Assembly (NCBI RefSeq): GCF_005239225.2
Contig: NC_133293.1
Span: forward strand, 15,282,333 to 15,346,332
Direction: 5' to 3'
Length of the DNA stretch: 64,000 nt
From: Populus alba
Taxonomy: Eukaryota; Streptophyta; Magnoliopsida; Malpighiales; Salicaceae
In this document: in pieces, positions 23,297-35,177 of the stretch
How positions within the stretch are numbered: the stretch's first letter is position 1
How the letters are laid out: each line of letters begins with the position of its first letter
Made by a program: the position numbers and the translations under genes
The notes under the pieces: model-generated
Seen by the model: only the letters and a program-made list of their open reading frames with translations
Databases searched by the model: none
What the model was told of the DNA's origin: nothing

Positions 23297-26238
23297 CATC
23301 ACAACCTAACAGTCAAAGGCACGTAAAGCCGATGGAAAACAAATGACTAATCAGTGAATTGTTTTCCATTTGTTCAAACGGATGATTTCTGTGTGATAAT
23401 TAATGGTTTCAAAGGAAAATCGACGTAGGGAACAGTTGGTCGGAAAGGGTTGTAACCATGCATTCCAATAATTTAATTTTTTTTTTATGTTTTTCTTTAT
23501 TTTTTTTAATATACTAATATAAAAAATAATTTTAAAAAATATTAATTTAAAGCATTTTTTTCTTAAATCAATTATTAAACAGTCCAGAACCACATAATGT
23601 TTACTGACGGGACGGGACGAAAGAGATCTTTGGCTTTCGAGTATTCACCTCCTTGAGTTCATGTACTCTTAAGATGCCGGCCTAAATCAACAAGGGATCG
23701 TTTGTAAACAGAAAGATTCAATATTTCCCGATAGGACTTGATGCGACCTGATGGCCATGGGCCATGCACTTCTACAGCTTGCTTTACATCACCGGCATTT
23801 TCCCAGCTGCCAATATTTCCCTGAAATCTGAGGACTTGCCAGGCTTTTTTTTTTTTTTTTAATAAATCGGTAAATGAAAAGCATGGACTGTCAGAGTGGA
23901 TGTACGGGATTCTATGGATCCAATTGTCCGATTGATGTCAATTGTCGTGTGGTAAATTCGTTCAAGTGTTTCGTGCAATGCAGCAAGATAAAAATAAAAA
24001 CGGGTAGCATCAGCAAGGGGTAATTTGACCCTCGCTCGATCGTCACCACCGATCTGGATTTTTATAATGAACGTGGGACCGTCTCTCTCTACGCAGCCAC
24101 GGTGTGGGCCAGCCCTAGGTGCCCCGCACGAAGCATTTGCCGTTGGCAATAAATATTCGCAACTGAAAACAATGATATCAGTTTGACAACTTGCATGCCG
24201 TCAGCAGAACAGGTAATTGAGGCGGAGAAGCCCGCCACATTTCTCACACCTCAAGGCAAGACCTTGCCACCTTTTTTATCAAAACTCGTTTTTCAACGCT
24301 CAAAGACGGTTTATTTATCAACACAAAAACCCATATACAGATATAAAAAAAGTAATTTCATAAAATAAAAGCATTATTAAAGTATAGAGTTAACATGGAG
24401 ACGTGTTGAGATTTAAGAGGAGATTGTCATTAGGATAATTCAATAGATTCTGAAAACACATGGATTAATTGAGTGAATTTAGAAAAATACAAGAATTAAT
24501 CTATCACAATTAAAAGACAAGAGTGTAAATGAATAATTAATAAATTGCCCCACCCTAAAATCAAGCAAAGTACGATACAAGGAGAAGAAGGACCACAGGA
24601 AAAAAAAGAATGCTTTGTGTGGCAGTTACAATTATTGCTATTTATGGGCATATCAATGTAAGTTTAGAAAAACTTGCAGCTATTTCTTGCATATATGTTT
24701 TTTATATATATTTTAAATAAAAAAATACTTTAAAAAAATTCATGAGAGCTCAAAATTAACCCAACTGATCACCCAGCATGACTGATCCACTACTGTGTGT
24801 TGACAACTGGGTGATGGTTCGCACTTGCAATGATCTTTATTTGTGTGGTTTGGACTTTTTGAACAGCGGACATGGCATTATGAATTGACCAATGCACTTG
24901 CTGGCACGGCACAAACGTTGTCTTAAGATTCGCTAGAAGTCATGACAAGCTATCCCCGAAGCGGACAAACATTTTAGGAGAACTGTTTTGGCGGGAACCA
25001 CAAGTTGTGACATGTGTAAATGTAAATGAGAAACTGGGGGGATAAGATTTCCGTGCTCCCTCCTTGATCTTGACATTTCAGGACAAAGAAGCTTTGATAT
25101 AATTGAGGCAATATTGCTTTGTTTTTTTAAAGAAAAAGGAGAGGATAATTATTAATATATGTTGCGAGTTAAACTTACGGTGGAATTTAATAACAGCCAC
25201 GATGCTGGAAATTAAAGCGAGAAATCATAGAGTAGTAATTCTACTGCATTGCTTCACGTACAATCTCCCTCGGCAATTACAAAAATGATGGAACTTCCCC
25301 TGAACCAGGATAATTAGACGACGGATAAGGGTGGGAACTGAGCTAAGCTAACAATCATGGCGATGGATTCCCTGGTCCAATCACATCTAGCCACGTGGTT
25401 CCTACAGGGGGGGGATACCAAACGGAACAAAACCCACATCATAGCAGTATCCCCAGGTCCATTATTACTGCCACCTGCTATAAATCTAGTGGCACTAGCA
25501 TAACATGCATGCTAATTGCTCCGCTCGTTTAATACTCTCTTTTAAGATTTTTAATTAAACAAGAAACCTCCGAGCATTATCCTCCAATTGGCAATCTTGT
25601 CAATTCACTTGTCGACGGGGACAAAATAGTGATTTCCCAAACACTCCAGAAAAGATTTCAAGAATTACTAAAAAAAGAAGGAGAAAGAAATCGATGCCTG
25701 TCCAACTACAAGTCAATCCCAAATCCATTTAATGAATCACAAACCAGTCCCCAATCATTTATTCGTAACATATCGACCTTACTGTTGTACCTGCAAGGTC
25801 TGTTCGTGAGATTTCAATATCTTTTTTAAATGCAAGACTCTGTTTTTCATGGAGGTGAATTGTATAGAGCATGGAAATTTAAAACATTTTGGATCGTATG
25901 TTATGTTTTTTACTATCCAATATTCAAAACATCACAAACGAGCTTGAGCTCCCACCTGGGTCACGATGATGGAAGGTTTTGCAAGATCTAGAAGGGTGGA
26001 TTCATGATTCATTACATAGATTGGGGACTAATATGTAGTTATCCATAAAAATAAGGACAGAGAGACGTCCTTCCTTTTTGCTTTATCGATTTCTTCTTCT
26101 TCTCCTCGTCGCATCAGCTGCGTGGACTTTTTTTCCTCTTATTTCCAGATCCACCAAAAAGCCGAAGAAACAAGCACCAGACCAAAACTAACAAACTGGA
26201 CACCAGAACAGACACACAGAAAACAAGACTAAGATCAA
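23297..26238. other. Intergenic and WRKY upstream region
   Basis: No gene is supported. A 96-codon minus frame (23859-24149) lies in somewhat GC-richer DNA but has no recognisable motif. The last few hundred bases before 26239, with a TTCTTCTTCTTC tract at about 26091-26105, are the probable promoter and 5' UTR of the WRKY gene. Confidence 0.5.
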
Positions 26239-29047
26239 ATGACCAAAAATGGAAAGGAGCATCAGCAGCCAAAACAGCAACAACCATCACCACCTTCCAA
26301 ATCATTGTCTTCCCGCCCGACCACCATAACACTCCCTCCTCGTTCCTTCACCGAAACATTCTTTTCCAGTGGGGCCCCTGGTTCCTTGGGCTTCAGTCCA
26401 GGCCCTATGACTCTTCTCTCAAGTTTCTTCTCTGACTCCGACGACTGTAAGTCCTTCTCTCAGCTTCTTGCCGGCGCCATAGCCTCCCCTAATTTTAAAC
26501 CTCCCGATGACAAGAGCTCTGCCGGTGACTTTAGCAGTTCATCGAGCTTGTCCATCGTCCCTCCCCCGCCGATGTTCTCGATGCCGCTGGGGCTTAGTCC
26601 GGTGTCTCTTCCTGATTCACCGGGGTTCGGAATCTTTTCTCCTCAGGTAATCAAGTGGTTATATACTGATTGCATCAGCTGTTTATTAACTCTCTTTTTT
26701 TTTTACTTTTTTTTTGCCTGAGAAAGTTTTTGTCTTTTTTGCTTTTTTTTTTTTTTTTTTTTAATTTCAATTTGATTACTGAGAAAGGAATAAAAAACTT
26801 TACATTTCAAACATTGCTACTAATCTCAATGAAATGAGAGAACTCTTAATTTATTTATTTATCATTTATCTTCCACCTTTCTTGCTCTCTTTTTTTTTTT
26901 CAGAAATGTGTTTGCTTATTTGACCTGGATTACTCTCCATGAGGATTTTAAGCAGAAGGAATGCTAAATGTTTAGCCTCTAAATGATTTAGTTACTAGCA
27001 GTTTCAATTGTTGACACCTACTAGAATTAAAATTGCATTGTGGTAAAGCTCTGTGTGTGTGTGTGTTTTTTTTTTTTAATTTCCTCTCCCTCTCTGTGAT
27101 TAATATGCCTCTGCTTAAAATTGAATGCCTGCAGTTCTTTTTTCTATCTATTCCGGTGTTCTTATGATTTTCGAGATGTTTGTAGGGCTTTGGAATGACA
27201 CACCAGCAGGCGCTAGCACAGGTCACGGCTCAGGCTGCGCAAGCCAATTCAATTATGCATGTTCAACCGGAATATTCGACACCGGCAATGTCTTCGACCT
27301 TTACTAGCACTCCTGGAGCACACCAGCAGCAGCAGATGGTACGCTCAGTAGCGGATTCTAGAGTGAAAATACAGGAACTCTCGGACTTCTCTCGGTCTGA
27401 TCAGAGATCTGAATCTTCTTCGCTGGCTGTTGATAAGCCTGCTAATGATGGATACAACTGGAGGAAATATGGGCAGAAACATGTGAAAGGAAGTGAGTAT
27501 CCTAGAAGTTATTATAAATGTACACATCCTAATTGTCCTGTCAAGAAAAAAGTTGAGCGATCTCTTGATGGTCAAGTAACTGAAATTATCTACAAGGGGC
27601 AACACAATCATCAGCCACCGCAATCCAATAAGCGTGGAAAGGATACTGGAGGCTTAGATGGCAATTCAAACAGTCACGGGAATTCTGAATTAGATTCCCG
27701 ATTTCAAAGTGGAAATGTCAGCAAAGAGAGAGACAGGAAGAATCAGGAATCCAGTCAAGCTACACCTGAACATGCATCTGGGATGAGTGATAGTGAGGAA
27801 GCTGGTGATACTGAAGCTGGTGGTGAAGTTGATGAAGACGAGCCTGATCCTAAGAGAAGGTACTTTTGTGCAAGCAAATCTTAGAGTGGTCTAACTTGCC
27901 GGCTAAGATTGATAGTCTATCTTGTATATCTAATGGAATCTCTCATGTCATGTGCAGAAGTACAGAGGTTAGAGTGACAGAGCCAGCTTCTTCACACAGG
28001 ACTGTAACGGAGCCCAGAATCATTGTGCAGACAACCAGTGAAGTTGATCTCTTAGATGATGGCTATAGATGGCGCAAGTATGGGCAGAAAGTTGTCAAAG
28101 GCAATCCTTATCCAAGGTGGTTTTCCCTACTCCATAGGCTGTAGTTGTATTGGACATGAAAAACCTAAAAATCCTTATCTTTGGTCATATTATTGGTTAT
28201 CGTGCTGGTTTACTTGCGCCCTTTGGCTATTTGCTGTTTTTAGATTTTCACTTACATGCAGTGCAGGCATAAGCTCATGGTTCTTGAAGAGCTTCTAACA
28301 GTGCAAGGGTAAAAATTAAACAAAAGGCAGAATAAATGTTATTCCTTGTTGAGATCACTTCATCATTGTGGTGACAGGTTTATTAGACTTATAAAAGGGA
28401 TAAATAGTTTTTCTTGGGATTACCTTTGGAAGTTGTTAAAATGTGAAATGTGCTATAAAGCTGTTTATTCATGGATAGTGATCCATGGGCTGCATCCTTA
28501 GTAGCTTTGTTGGCCAAAGATGGTTGCTGTAAATTGGTGTAAAAAACATGTAAGAAGGTCATGAATGTGCAAATGGTTAGACAACAATGAGCTGCATCCT
28601 ATTTTGATGCTGAAATGTGCTGCTGGTGTAATTGCTGAACTCGCAAGTCATTGTTTATTCTGGAAATGGACAACGTGTCTTCATTTCTCAATGTCTGGTT
28701 TCTACCTCTAAATGTGTGCGGCACTTGCTTTTTGGATGTCTATGGAGTGTCTTCAACCCCCTTATCTTCTTTTTTGTACAATCTACAGGAGCTACTATAA
28801 ATGCACAACCGCAGGATGCAAAGTTCGTAAACATGTCGAGAGGGCTGCAGCAGACCCAAAAGCTGTCATAACAACCTATGAGGGCAAACATAATCACGAT
28901 GTACCAGCAGCTAAAAATAGCAGCCACAACACAGTCAATAGTAATGCATCTCATCTGAAACCACAAACTCTGGAGAAGCATGCATCAAACAGCAACAGTC
29001 AGCAGCCTGCGGCACGTCTACGGTTAAAAGAAGAGCAGATAACATAG
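26239..29047 (+). CDS. Group I WRKY transcription factor (WRKY3/WRKY4-like), 4 exons
   Basis: Exons 26239-26646, 27186-27859, 27958-28116 and 28789-29047 give 499 aa; all introns are GT-AG. Group I WRKY proteins bind W-boxes (TTGAC) in the nucleus. The WRKY3/4 type acts in responses to pathogens, mainly necrotrophs, in Arabidopsis. N-terminal features are [33 protein letters not shown] and a Ser-Pro rich [17 protein letters not shown], the region phosphorylated by MAP kinases in relatives. WRKY domain 1: WRKYGQK 228-234 with zinc ligands C248, C253, H276, H278. WRKY domain 2: WRKYGQK 399-405 with C419, C424, H448, H450 (C-x4-C-x23-H-x-H). The intron in the PR|SYYKC codon of domain 2 is the classic WRKY position. 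The C-terminus [11 protein letters not shown] is characteristic of WRKY3/4. Retention of the 98-bp intron 2 would add about eight residues and stop, leaving only domain 1. No defect seen. Confidence 0.95.
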
Positions 29048-30258
29048 CTTGTCTGACTTGGTATCATAGGAGGAAGATAACAACAAACGTTTACCATGAA
29101 CCGGGGAATGGCTGCAACTTATCTTTTCTTGGAGGCCATTACTTTGATAAATGCCCCCCATTTAACCATCTGCCCGATATACAAAAGATGAAGCAATACC
29201 AAAAGAGACGGAGAAAAAATTATAAAGCAAGCTTTCTTATTGTATGTCAAACAGTTCACCGAACACAAACTTCCTTGAAAATATATTCTGTGCATTCTTT
29301 TGTACATGGAAATATGAAATTAATGTTTCATATAATTGTTTACAACTTTCAGCATTTGGAATTTCATGTTTGACAGTGACAGCACCGCTCTTTTCAACTT
29401 TTATGTTGATGTTCATTATTTGAAAGTAATGCCGATGAATTCCTTTTCTGCTGGTTTAGCTTGATGCTTTCACAAAGTTTGGTCCATCCCAAAACTGATC
29501 TTGAAGCTAGTTCTAATTTGCAGTAGCGTCGAATCAATGTGAAACGCAAGGGAGCTGTTGTTTGTTATTCAACTTTGATAATTGGGAAGAAACACTTTTT
29601 AACAACCTTAGAACGGAAACGCCAGATCGCAAATACACGAGAGGGAAAGGGAGGATCTGTGACAATAACATCTTAATTCTAGAAATTCGCAGCAGTTTTG
29701 GAGAACTTTCGGTGGAATGTAACGTGGATGTATAATGGTGTCTCAATGAAGTCAAAGTGATTTGACTGGGAAAAAGTTGATGCATTAATAAAGAACAATA
29801 TCAAATTATTGGCAAATTCGATTTCCATTACCTTATAACATAAAATCCAAGGCACCCATGTTTTAAATCTTCAAATTAGCTTGTGCAGGCACTTGATAGT
29901 CATATTTCTGTCGCAGCTTTGTTTACCTAAGAAGAAAATTTGCTCGGTTGTTACACCCTTTTTTCTTCAAGTAAACAGATTTTCAACATGGAGAATGATC
30001 CATGAGGTAGGTTATCTGCTCACTGAACCAAATTTATCTCTTAGACATCCTTCGACAGGACATTATCACACGCATGATCTTTCAGTGCTGGTTCTCATCA
30101 ACTTTATCATCGTGGTGAAAAAGAACAAATGGTGGTGGGAAAGGAATACAAAAAACTGAATTTTCATTTTCTTGTGGTTGATACAGATCAAGGAATCTAC
30201 AAAATGTGCTTATAGATTGTTTCTTTTGCCGGAATCATCCCCTTGGTGCCTATTCAAA
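29048..30258. other. Convergent intergenic region between WRKY and DUF1336 gene
   Basis: It holds the 3' UTR of the WRKY gene on the plus strand and, before the retrotransposon landed, the 3' UTR of the DUF1336 gene on the minus strand (below 30259). No separate open frame has family features. Confidence 0.6.
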
Positions 30259-30302
30259 TTAATCATCCCGAGTAACAACAGTAGGTATTTGGCCATGATT
30301 TA
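30259..30302 (-). pseudogene. Stranded C-terminal codons of the DUF1336/EDR2-like gene
   Basis: Minus-strand codons after the target duplication read HGQIPTVVTRDD followed by TAA (30261-30259). They complete the ...RLNKIDLVN that ends at 35433 on the other side of the retrotransposon. The shared 5 bp (ATTTA plus strand; TAAAT minus) appear at both junctions. Read continuously without the element, the exon would encode a 513-aa protein. The fragment cannot now be translated as part of the gene unless the whole 5.13-kb element is removed. Confidence 0.9.
30298..30302. repeat. Left target-site duplication (ATTTA)
   Basis: Identical to 35433-35437 on the other side of the element. In the host gene's reading direction it is TAAAT and spans the Val-Asn codons. 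Confidence 0.95.
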
Positions 30303-30557
30303 TGTTACAGCTGGAATAATAACAGTTGCAGTTAGTTGAGAGTTAGCTGTAACAAACTAATTGACACGTGGTTAGTTAAAGAATCAGTTAGTTGTTAGCT
30401 GTTAGCAGTTATAGTGCAGGGTGGACAGCTATAAAAGGAGAAGGATAGATGGCTTAGAGGGCACGCAAAGAATAAGAAATTTTCCTTTTCTCTCTGAGTT
30501 CCCTTCTTTTCTTCTCTATTCTCTATTTTCTTTACATATGTTAAGCTGTGCTTAACA
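30303..30557 (+). repeat. 5' LTR
   Basis: 255 bp beginning TGTTACAGCTGG and ending GCTGTGCTTAACA. A TATA box (TATAAAAGG) is at 30430-30438. The U3 part is rich in repeated GTTAGTTG/GTTAGCTGTTAG words and contains CACGTG at 30365-30370. A short inverted repeat (GTTAAG...CTTAAC) closes the LTR. Confidence 0.97.
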
Positions 30558-30559
30558 TC

Positions 30560-30571
30560 TGGTATCAGAGC
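30560..30571 (+). other. Primer-binding site, initiator tRNA-Met
   Basis: TGGTATCAGAGC, complementary to the 3' end of plant initiator tRNA-Met, starts two bases after the LTR. The gag-pol ATG (30572) follows with no spacer. Confidence 0.95.
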
Positions 30572-33500
30572 ATGGCAGAAAGCAACAAATTCAAGGCGGT
30601 GAATGAGAACTGTAAAAAGCTAGAATCTCAGCTGCATAGCCATCACCTAGAATGGCAGGAATCTATGGCTGAAAGTAAAGAGCGTTGGACAGAACAAGGC
30701 ACCAAGATTGATCAGCTGACCTTGCAGATGGAAACAATGTCTGCACAGCTCCAGCAATTCATTGCTGGTCAAACAATGAGGAAGGACATTGGAGCTAGTT
30801 CCAGAGGCATTTTGGCAACACCAGGCATGGAGAAGGAAACAGGAATTCCAGTGTCAATCGAGAGAATTTCCCCAGGAAACAGGAGTCAGTTCAGAGGTGA
30901 GCAAATGAATGGGCAAGAACTTCATAAGGTAGGATATAACATACCATTGCCAAGGATTGAATTGCCAACATTCAGAGGAGAGAATCCTCGAGGATGGTTG
31001 CGAAAATGCAGGAAATATTTCAAACTAAACACAATACCAACACACCAGTGGGTGGAGGTGGTATCCTATTACCTAGAAGGCAAGGCAGACGTTTGGTTTG
31101 AAGGATTAGTAAGGGAGAATGACTCCTGGATGGATTGGGAAGAATTTGCACAGATTCTGTGCAGAAGGTTTGGCAGCAGAGAAGATAGCGTGGAAGAATT
31201 CAACAAGTTAAACCAAGATAAGAGTGTGGATGATTACATAGAGCGATTTGAAGAATTAAGATCATTGATGAGTGCTCTAAATCCATCCCTGGCAGAATCC
31301 TACTATGTATCTAGCTTCATCAGTGGGCTGAAAGAAGACATAAAGCCTATGTTGAAAATATTGAAGCCTTCAAATGTGCTAATGGCCTTCGAACAAGCAA
31401 GGTGGCAAGAAGAGTCTAACAATGCAATATCCAGGAGGTCCAGGCCAATGCAACGCAGTGGTGTTGTATTCAACCATGGAAGGATGGGCAGTAATGCTCC
31501 AGCCACTGCCTTTAATCCAAATCGAATGGAAGGAACAAAGCCTCAATCCGATAGCCTATTTGAGCAGAGAAAAAGGCTGGGACAGTGTTTCAAGTGTGGA
31601 GACAAATACACTCCTGGTCACAGGTGCAGTATTAAAAGTTTACATATGATTGAAGGAGTAGAAGAAGAAGAGGGGGAGGAAATGAAGGAATTGGAAGACA
31701 CCATACAGGAGGAACACCAAGAAAAAAGGCCGATAGATGAATTTGGATTGTCATTGAATGCCTTGGCAGAAAATGATACATACAATACTATTAGGATCAA
31801 AGGAAACTGTCAAGGCAGGGACCTTATAATCCTGATAGATAGTGGGAGTACCCACAGTTTCATCGATGAAGGGGCAATCACAGAATTGAATGTGGCCAAA
31901 AGCAAGACCACCTTGCTAGCAGTCACTGTGGCTAATGGGAATGTGATGTTATGTGAAATGCAAAGCCCTGGATTTACTTGGTTCATGCAAGGCTATGAGT
32001 TCAAGGCCAACCTGAGGGTGCTGAGTCTAGGTCGACATGATATAGTACTTGGGGTGGACTGGCTGAAGCAATACTCTCCTGTACTTTTCGACTTCATCAA
32101 ACTACGGTTGTCATTCAAGAAGAACGACAGAATGGTCGAATTGAAAGGAATAATACACAACTCTGAACTACACATGATCACAGCACTTAAGAAGCAGAAC
32201 AGTTTCAAAGATGTGGTGCTAGGGGTAATTGGACAATTTTTTGCTATGGAAGTAGAAGGAGAAGCAGGACCAACCAAGGTGGCAGAAGAGATTGAATCCT
32301 TGTTAAAAGAATTTGCAGAAGTTTTTGAAGAGCCACGAACCTTGCCACCTGCAAGAAGGTTTGATCATAAAATTCTATTGAAAAAGGACTCTCATGCAGT
32401 AAATATCCGACCTTATAAGAGTTCGTTCATTCAGAAGGGGGAAATAGAGAAGTTAGTCACAGAAATGCTAGCTAATGGGGTAATACAACATAGTGTCAGT
32501 CCATTTGCATCTCCAGTATTGCTGGTCAAAAAGAAGGATCACACATGGCGATTCTGCATAGATTATCGACAACTTAATGAGCAGACCATTAAGAACAAGT
32601 TCCCTATTCCTCTTATAGATGATCTCCTTGATGAGCTGCATGGATCCAGATTCTTCTCCAAGCTGGACCTGCGATCAGGTTACCACCAAGTCAGAATGCA
32701 CGGGGAAGACATTGAGAAGACAGCATTCAGGACACACCATGGGCATTACGAGTTTAGAGTCATGCCTTTTGGCCTCACAAATGCCCCAGCCACCTTCCAA
32801 GCATTGATGAATAATGTCCTGGAACCATTCTTGCGAAAATTTGTATTGGTTTTCTTTGACGACATCTTGATTTACAGCTCAACCTTTGAGCTGCACCTGG
32901 TTCACCTCAGGCAAGTTTTGGAGACATTGCAGACCAATCAATTATTTGCTAAGAAGTCCAAGTGTGCGTTTGGAGAGCAACAAATAGAGTACCTGGGGCA
33001 TGTGATTTCCATCAAGGGAGTAGCTACAGACCAGAAAAAGATTGAAGCTGTAGCCAACTGGCCCACTCCTCAGTCCCTGAAGGAATTAAGAGGCTTCCTT
33101 GGACTGGCTGGTTACTATAGAAAATTCATCCGACACTTTGGGATCATCAGTAAACCCCTTACTGATCTACTGAAGAAGAACAGTTATGGTTGGGGTATAC
33201 CAGCCCAACAGGCATTCAACATTTTGAAGCAAGCTCTCTGTGAAGCCCCAGTTCTGACATTACCCGACTTCTCCAAACCATTTATACTGGAAACAGATGC
33301 ATGTGATTATGGCTTAGGAGCTGTGCTAAGTCAGGAGGGAAGGCCAGTAGCCTATTCCAGCAAGTCCCTAGGCACGAAACACTTGGGATTATCAATCTAT
33401 GAAAAAGAATACCTGGCTATTCTTATGGCAGTAGAGAAATGGAGACATTACCTAGAGCAGGAACAGTTCATCATCCAAACTGATCACGAGAGCCTGAAGT

Positions 33501-35134
33501 ATTTGCTGGACCAGAAAATTCATACTCCAATTCAGAAGAAAGGCCTGACAAAGTTGCTGGGGTTAAGGTTTAAAATAGTATACAGGAAGGGTCGAGAAAA
33601 CATTGTGGCTGACGCCTTGTCTAGGAAAAGCAGTAGCAACCTATCTGCAAAAGAGACTGGAACCTTGACAGCTATTACCAGTATACTCCCTGCATGGTAT
33701 GAAGATGTCTATGCATCTTATGAGCAAGATGGTAGACTACAAGCTATTATCATCAGCAAGCTGACAGGGGCAGCAGGGGAACCCGACTTCACCTACAAGG
33801 AGGGAATTCTGCGATATAAGAGCAGAATAGTGGTGGGACAGGAAGGACCACTCAGGGCTCAATTAATTAAATCTGTTCATGATTCATATGTTGGGGGTCA
33901 TGCTGGCGTCCAGAACACATATAGAAGGTTGAAGGCAAATTTCCACTGGTATGGAATGAAGGCAATGGTGAAAAGGGTAGTGGAAGAATGCAATGTGTGT
34001 AGACAAGCCAAGGTCGAGAGAGTGGCATATCCAGGACTGTTACAGCCCCTGCCAATGCCTGGAGGTACATGGGAAGCAGTGACTATGGATTTTATAGAAG
34101 GCCTACCAAGTTCAGAAGGGAGGAATGCAATCCTAGTTGTGGTGGATAGGTTCACGAAATATGGACACTTCATGGCACTCACACACCCATTCACAGCACA
34201 AGACATTGCACAAATATTCTTGGATCATTTCTATAGATTCCATGGATTACCAGCAGTGATTGTCACGGACAGGGATAGGATTTTCACTAGTGTATTCTGG
34301 AAGGAACTATTCAAGAAGCTAGGGGTCAGAATGTTGATGAGCACTGCCTACCACCCACAAACAGATGGGCAGACCGAACGGGTGAACCAGTGTTTGGAAA
34401 CTTATCTTCGATGCATGACCATGCATCAGCCCAAGCAGTGGTTTCAGTGGCTGTCACTGGCACAATGGTGGTATAATTCAAGCCATCATTCAGCCATTGG
34501 CATGAGCCCCTTCCAAGCTTTATATGGTTATGCCCCTCCCCAGAGAGAATGGTTGTCACAGGAACCAACCCCAGTAGCTGCTGTGGAAGCAGTACTGCAG
34601 AGGAGGGCAAACATGGATCAGGCCTTAAAGAAGCAGCTGGAATTAGCAAGGAACCGGATGAAGCAGAGTGCTGACAAGAAGAGAACAGAGAGAGCATTTG
34701 AAGTGGGGGACTGGGTTTTTCTTAAATTACAACCCTACAGGCAAAACAGTGTGGCAGTAAGGAAAAATCTCAAGCTTAACCCCAGGTATTATGGCCCTTT
34801 TCAAATCATCAAAAAGATTGGGATGGTGGCCTACGAGTTAAAACTTCCAGAAGGTAGCTTGATTCATCCTGTATTTCACGTATCCTTACTGAAGAAGAAG
34901 ATTGGAGATGCAGCCATAGTGTCTTCCAAGCTACCGGTATCAGACAAGGAGGGGCATATGCAGATCATGCCTTTAGCTATATTAGACAGGAAGTTGATGA
35001 AGAAAGGTAATGAAGCAGCCACTGCAGTCTTAGTTCAATGGTCAAATTTATATCCAGAGGATGCAACGTGGGAAGACCTTTCTGATCTACAGAAGCAATT
35101 TCCGGATTGCCAAGCCATTTTTGAAGCTTCATAA
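30572..35134 (+). CDS. Gag-pol polyprotein of Ty3/gypsy chromovirus, intact
   Basis: One uninterrupted frame of 1520 aa encoding all functions needed for copying through RNA. Gag: coiled N-terminus, then a retrotransposon-gag region (from about 130, LPTFRGENPRGWL) and a zinc knuckle CFKCGDKYTPGHRC (C339, C342, H350, C352). Protease: LIDSGSTHSFI (D423). Reverse transcriptase: FFDDILIYS active site (D763, D764). RNase H: ETDACDYGLGAVLS (D909). Integrase: zinc site H1103, H1110, C1140, C1143 and catalytic D1173, D1233, E1269 with the usual 35-residue gap. The C-terminal chromodomain (about 1460-1515) includes VLVQWSN...ATWED. The frame is also open upstream into the LTR (GTG at 30548), but the ATG at 30572 is the first good start. 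No stop or frameshift, so it is potentially functional. Gag and pol share one frame, so the ratio is not set by frameshifting at an internal stop. Confidence 0.96.
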   Translation: MAESNKFKAVNENCKKLESQLHSHHLEWQESMAESKERWTEQGTKIDQLTLQMETMSAQLQQFIAGQTMRKDIGASSRGILATPGMEKETGIPVSIERISPGNRSQFRGEQMNGQELHKVGYNIPLPRIELPTFRGENPRGWLRKCRKYFKLNTIPTHQWVEVVSYYLEGKADVWFEGLVRENDSWMDWEEFAQILCRRFGSREDSVEEFNKLNQDKSVDDYIERFEELRSLMSALNPSLAESYYVSSFISGLKEDIKPMLKILKPSNVLMAFEQARWQEESNNAISRRSRPMQRSGVVFNHGRMGSNAPATAFNPNRMEGTKPQSDSLFEQRKRLGQCFKCGDKYTPGHRCSIKSLHMIEGVEEEEGEEMKELEDTIQEEHQEKRPIDEFGLSLNALAENDTYNTIRIKGNCQGRDLIILIDSGSTHSFIDEGAITELNVAKSKTTLLAVTVANGNVMLCEMQSPGFTWFMQGYEFKANLRVLSLGRHDIVLGVDWLKQYSPVLFDFIKLRLSFKKNDRMVELKGIIHNSELHMITALKKQNSFKDVVLGVIGQFFAMEVEGEAGPTKVAEEIESLLKEFAEVFEEPRTLPPARRFDHKILLKKDSHAVNIRPYKSSFIQKGEIEKLVTEMLANGVIQHSVSPFASPVLLVKKKDHTWRFCIDYRQLNEQTIKNKFPIPLIDDLLDELHGSRFFSKLDLRSGYHQVRMHGEDIEKTAFRTHHGHYEFRVMPFGLTNAPATFQALMNNVLEPFLRKFVLVFFDDILIYSSTFELHLVHLRQVLETLQTNQLFAKKSKCAFGEQQIEYLGHVISIKGVATDQKKIEAVANWPTPQSLKELRGFLGLAGYYRKFIRHFGIISKPLTDLLKKNSYGWGIPAQQAFNILKQALCEAPVLTLPDFSKPFILETDACDYGLGAVLSQEGRPVAYSSKSLGTKHLGLSIYEKEYLAILMAVEKWRHYLEQEQFIIQTDHESLKYLLDQKIHTPIQKKGLTKLLGLRFKIVYRKGRENIVADALSRKSSSNLSAKETGTLTAITSILPAWYEDVYASYEQDGRLQAIIISKLTGAAGEPDFTYKEGILRYKSRIVVGQEGPLRAQLIKSVHDSYVGGHAGVQNTYRRLKANFHWYGMKAMVKRVVEECNVCRQAKVERVAYPGLLQPLPMPGGTWEAVTMDFIEGLPSSEGRNAILVVVDRFTKYGHFMALTHPFTAQDIAQIFLDHFYRFHGLPAVIVTDRDRIFTSVFWKELFKKLGVRMLMSTAYHPQTDGQTERVNQCLETYLRCMTMHQPKQWFQWLSLAQWWYNSSHHSAIGMSPFQALYGYAPPQREWLSQEPTPVAAVEAVLQRRANMDQALKKQLELARNRMKQSADKKRTERAFEVGDWVFLKLQPYRQNSVAVRKNLKLNPRYYGPFQIIKKIGMVAYELKLPEGSLIHPVFHVSLLKKKIGDAAIVSSKLPVSDKEGHMQIMPLAILDRKLMKKGNEAATAVLVQWSNLYPEDATWEDLSDLQKQFPDCQAIFEAS

Positions 35135-35164
35135 TTGAGCATTCTTGAGGACAAGAAGGCATTC

Positions 35165-35174
35165 AAGGGGGGAA
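35165..35174 (+). other. Polypurine tract
   Basis: AAGGGGGGAA, four bases before the 3' LTR begins at 35178. It primes plus-strand DNA synthesis in LTR elements. Confidence 0.9.
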
Positions 35175-35177
35175 TAT

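Noticed and set aside
23859..24149. 96-codon minus-strand frame in GC-richer DNA
   Set aside because: No recognised motif, and the frame ends in low-complexity DNA. Not enough to call a gene.
31303..34697. Several minus-strand frames of 60-123 codons
   Set aside because: Shadows of the gag-pol frame on the opposite strand of the retrotransposon.
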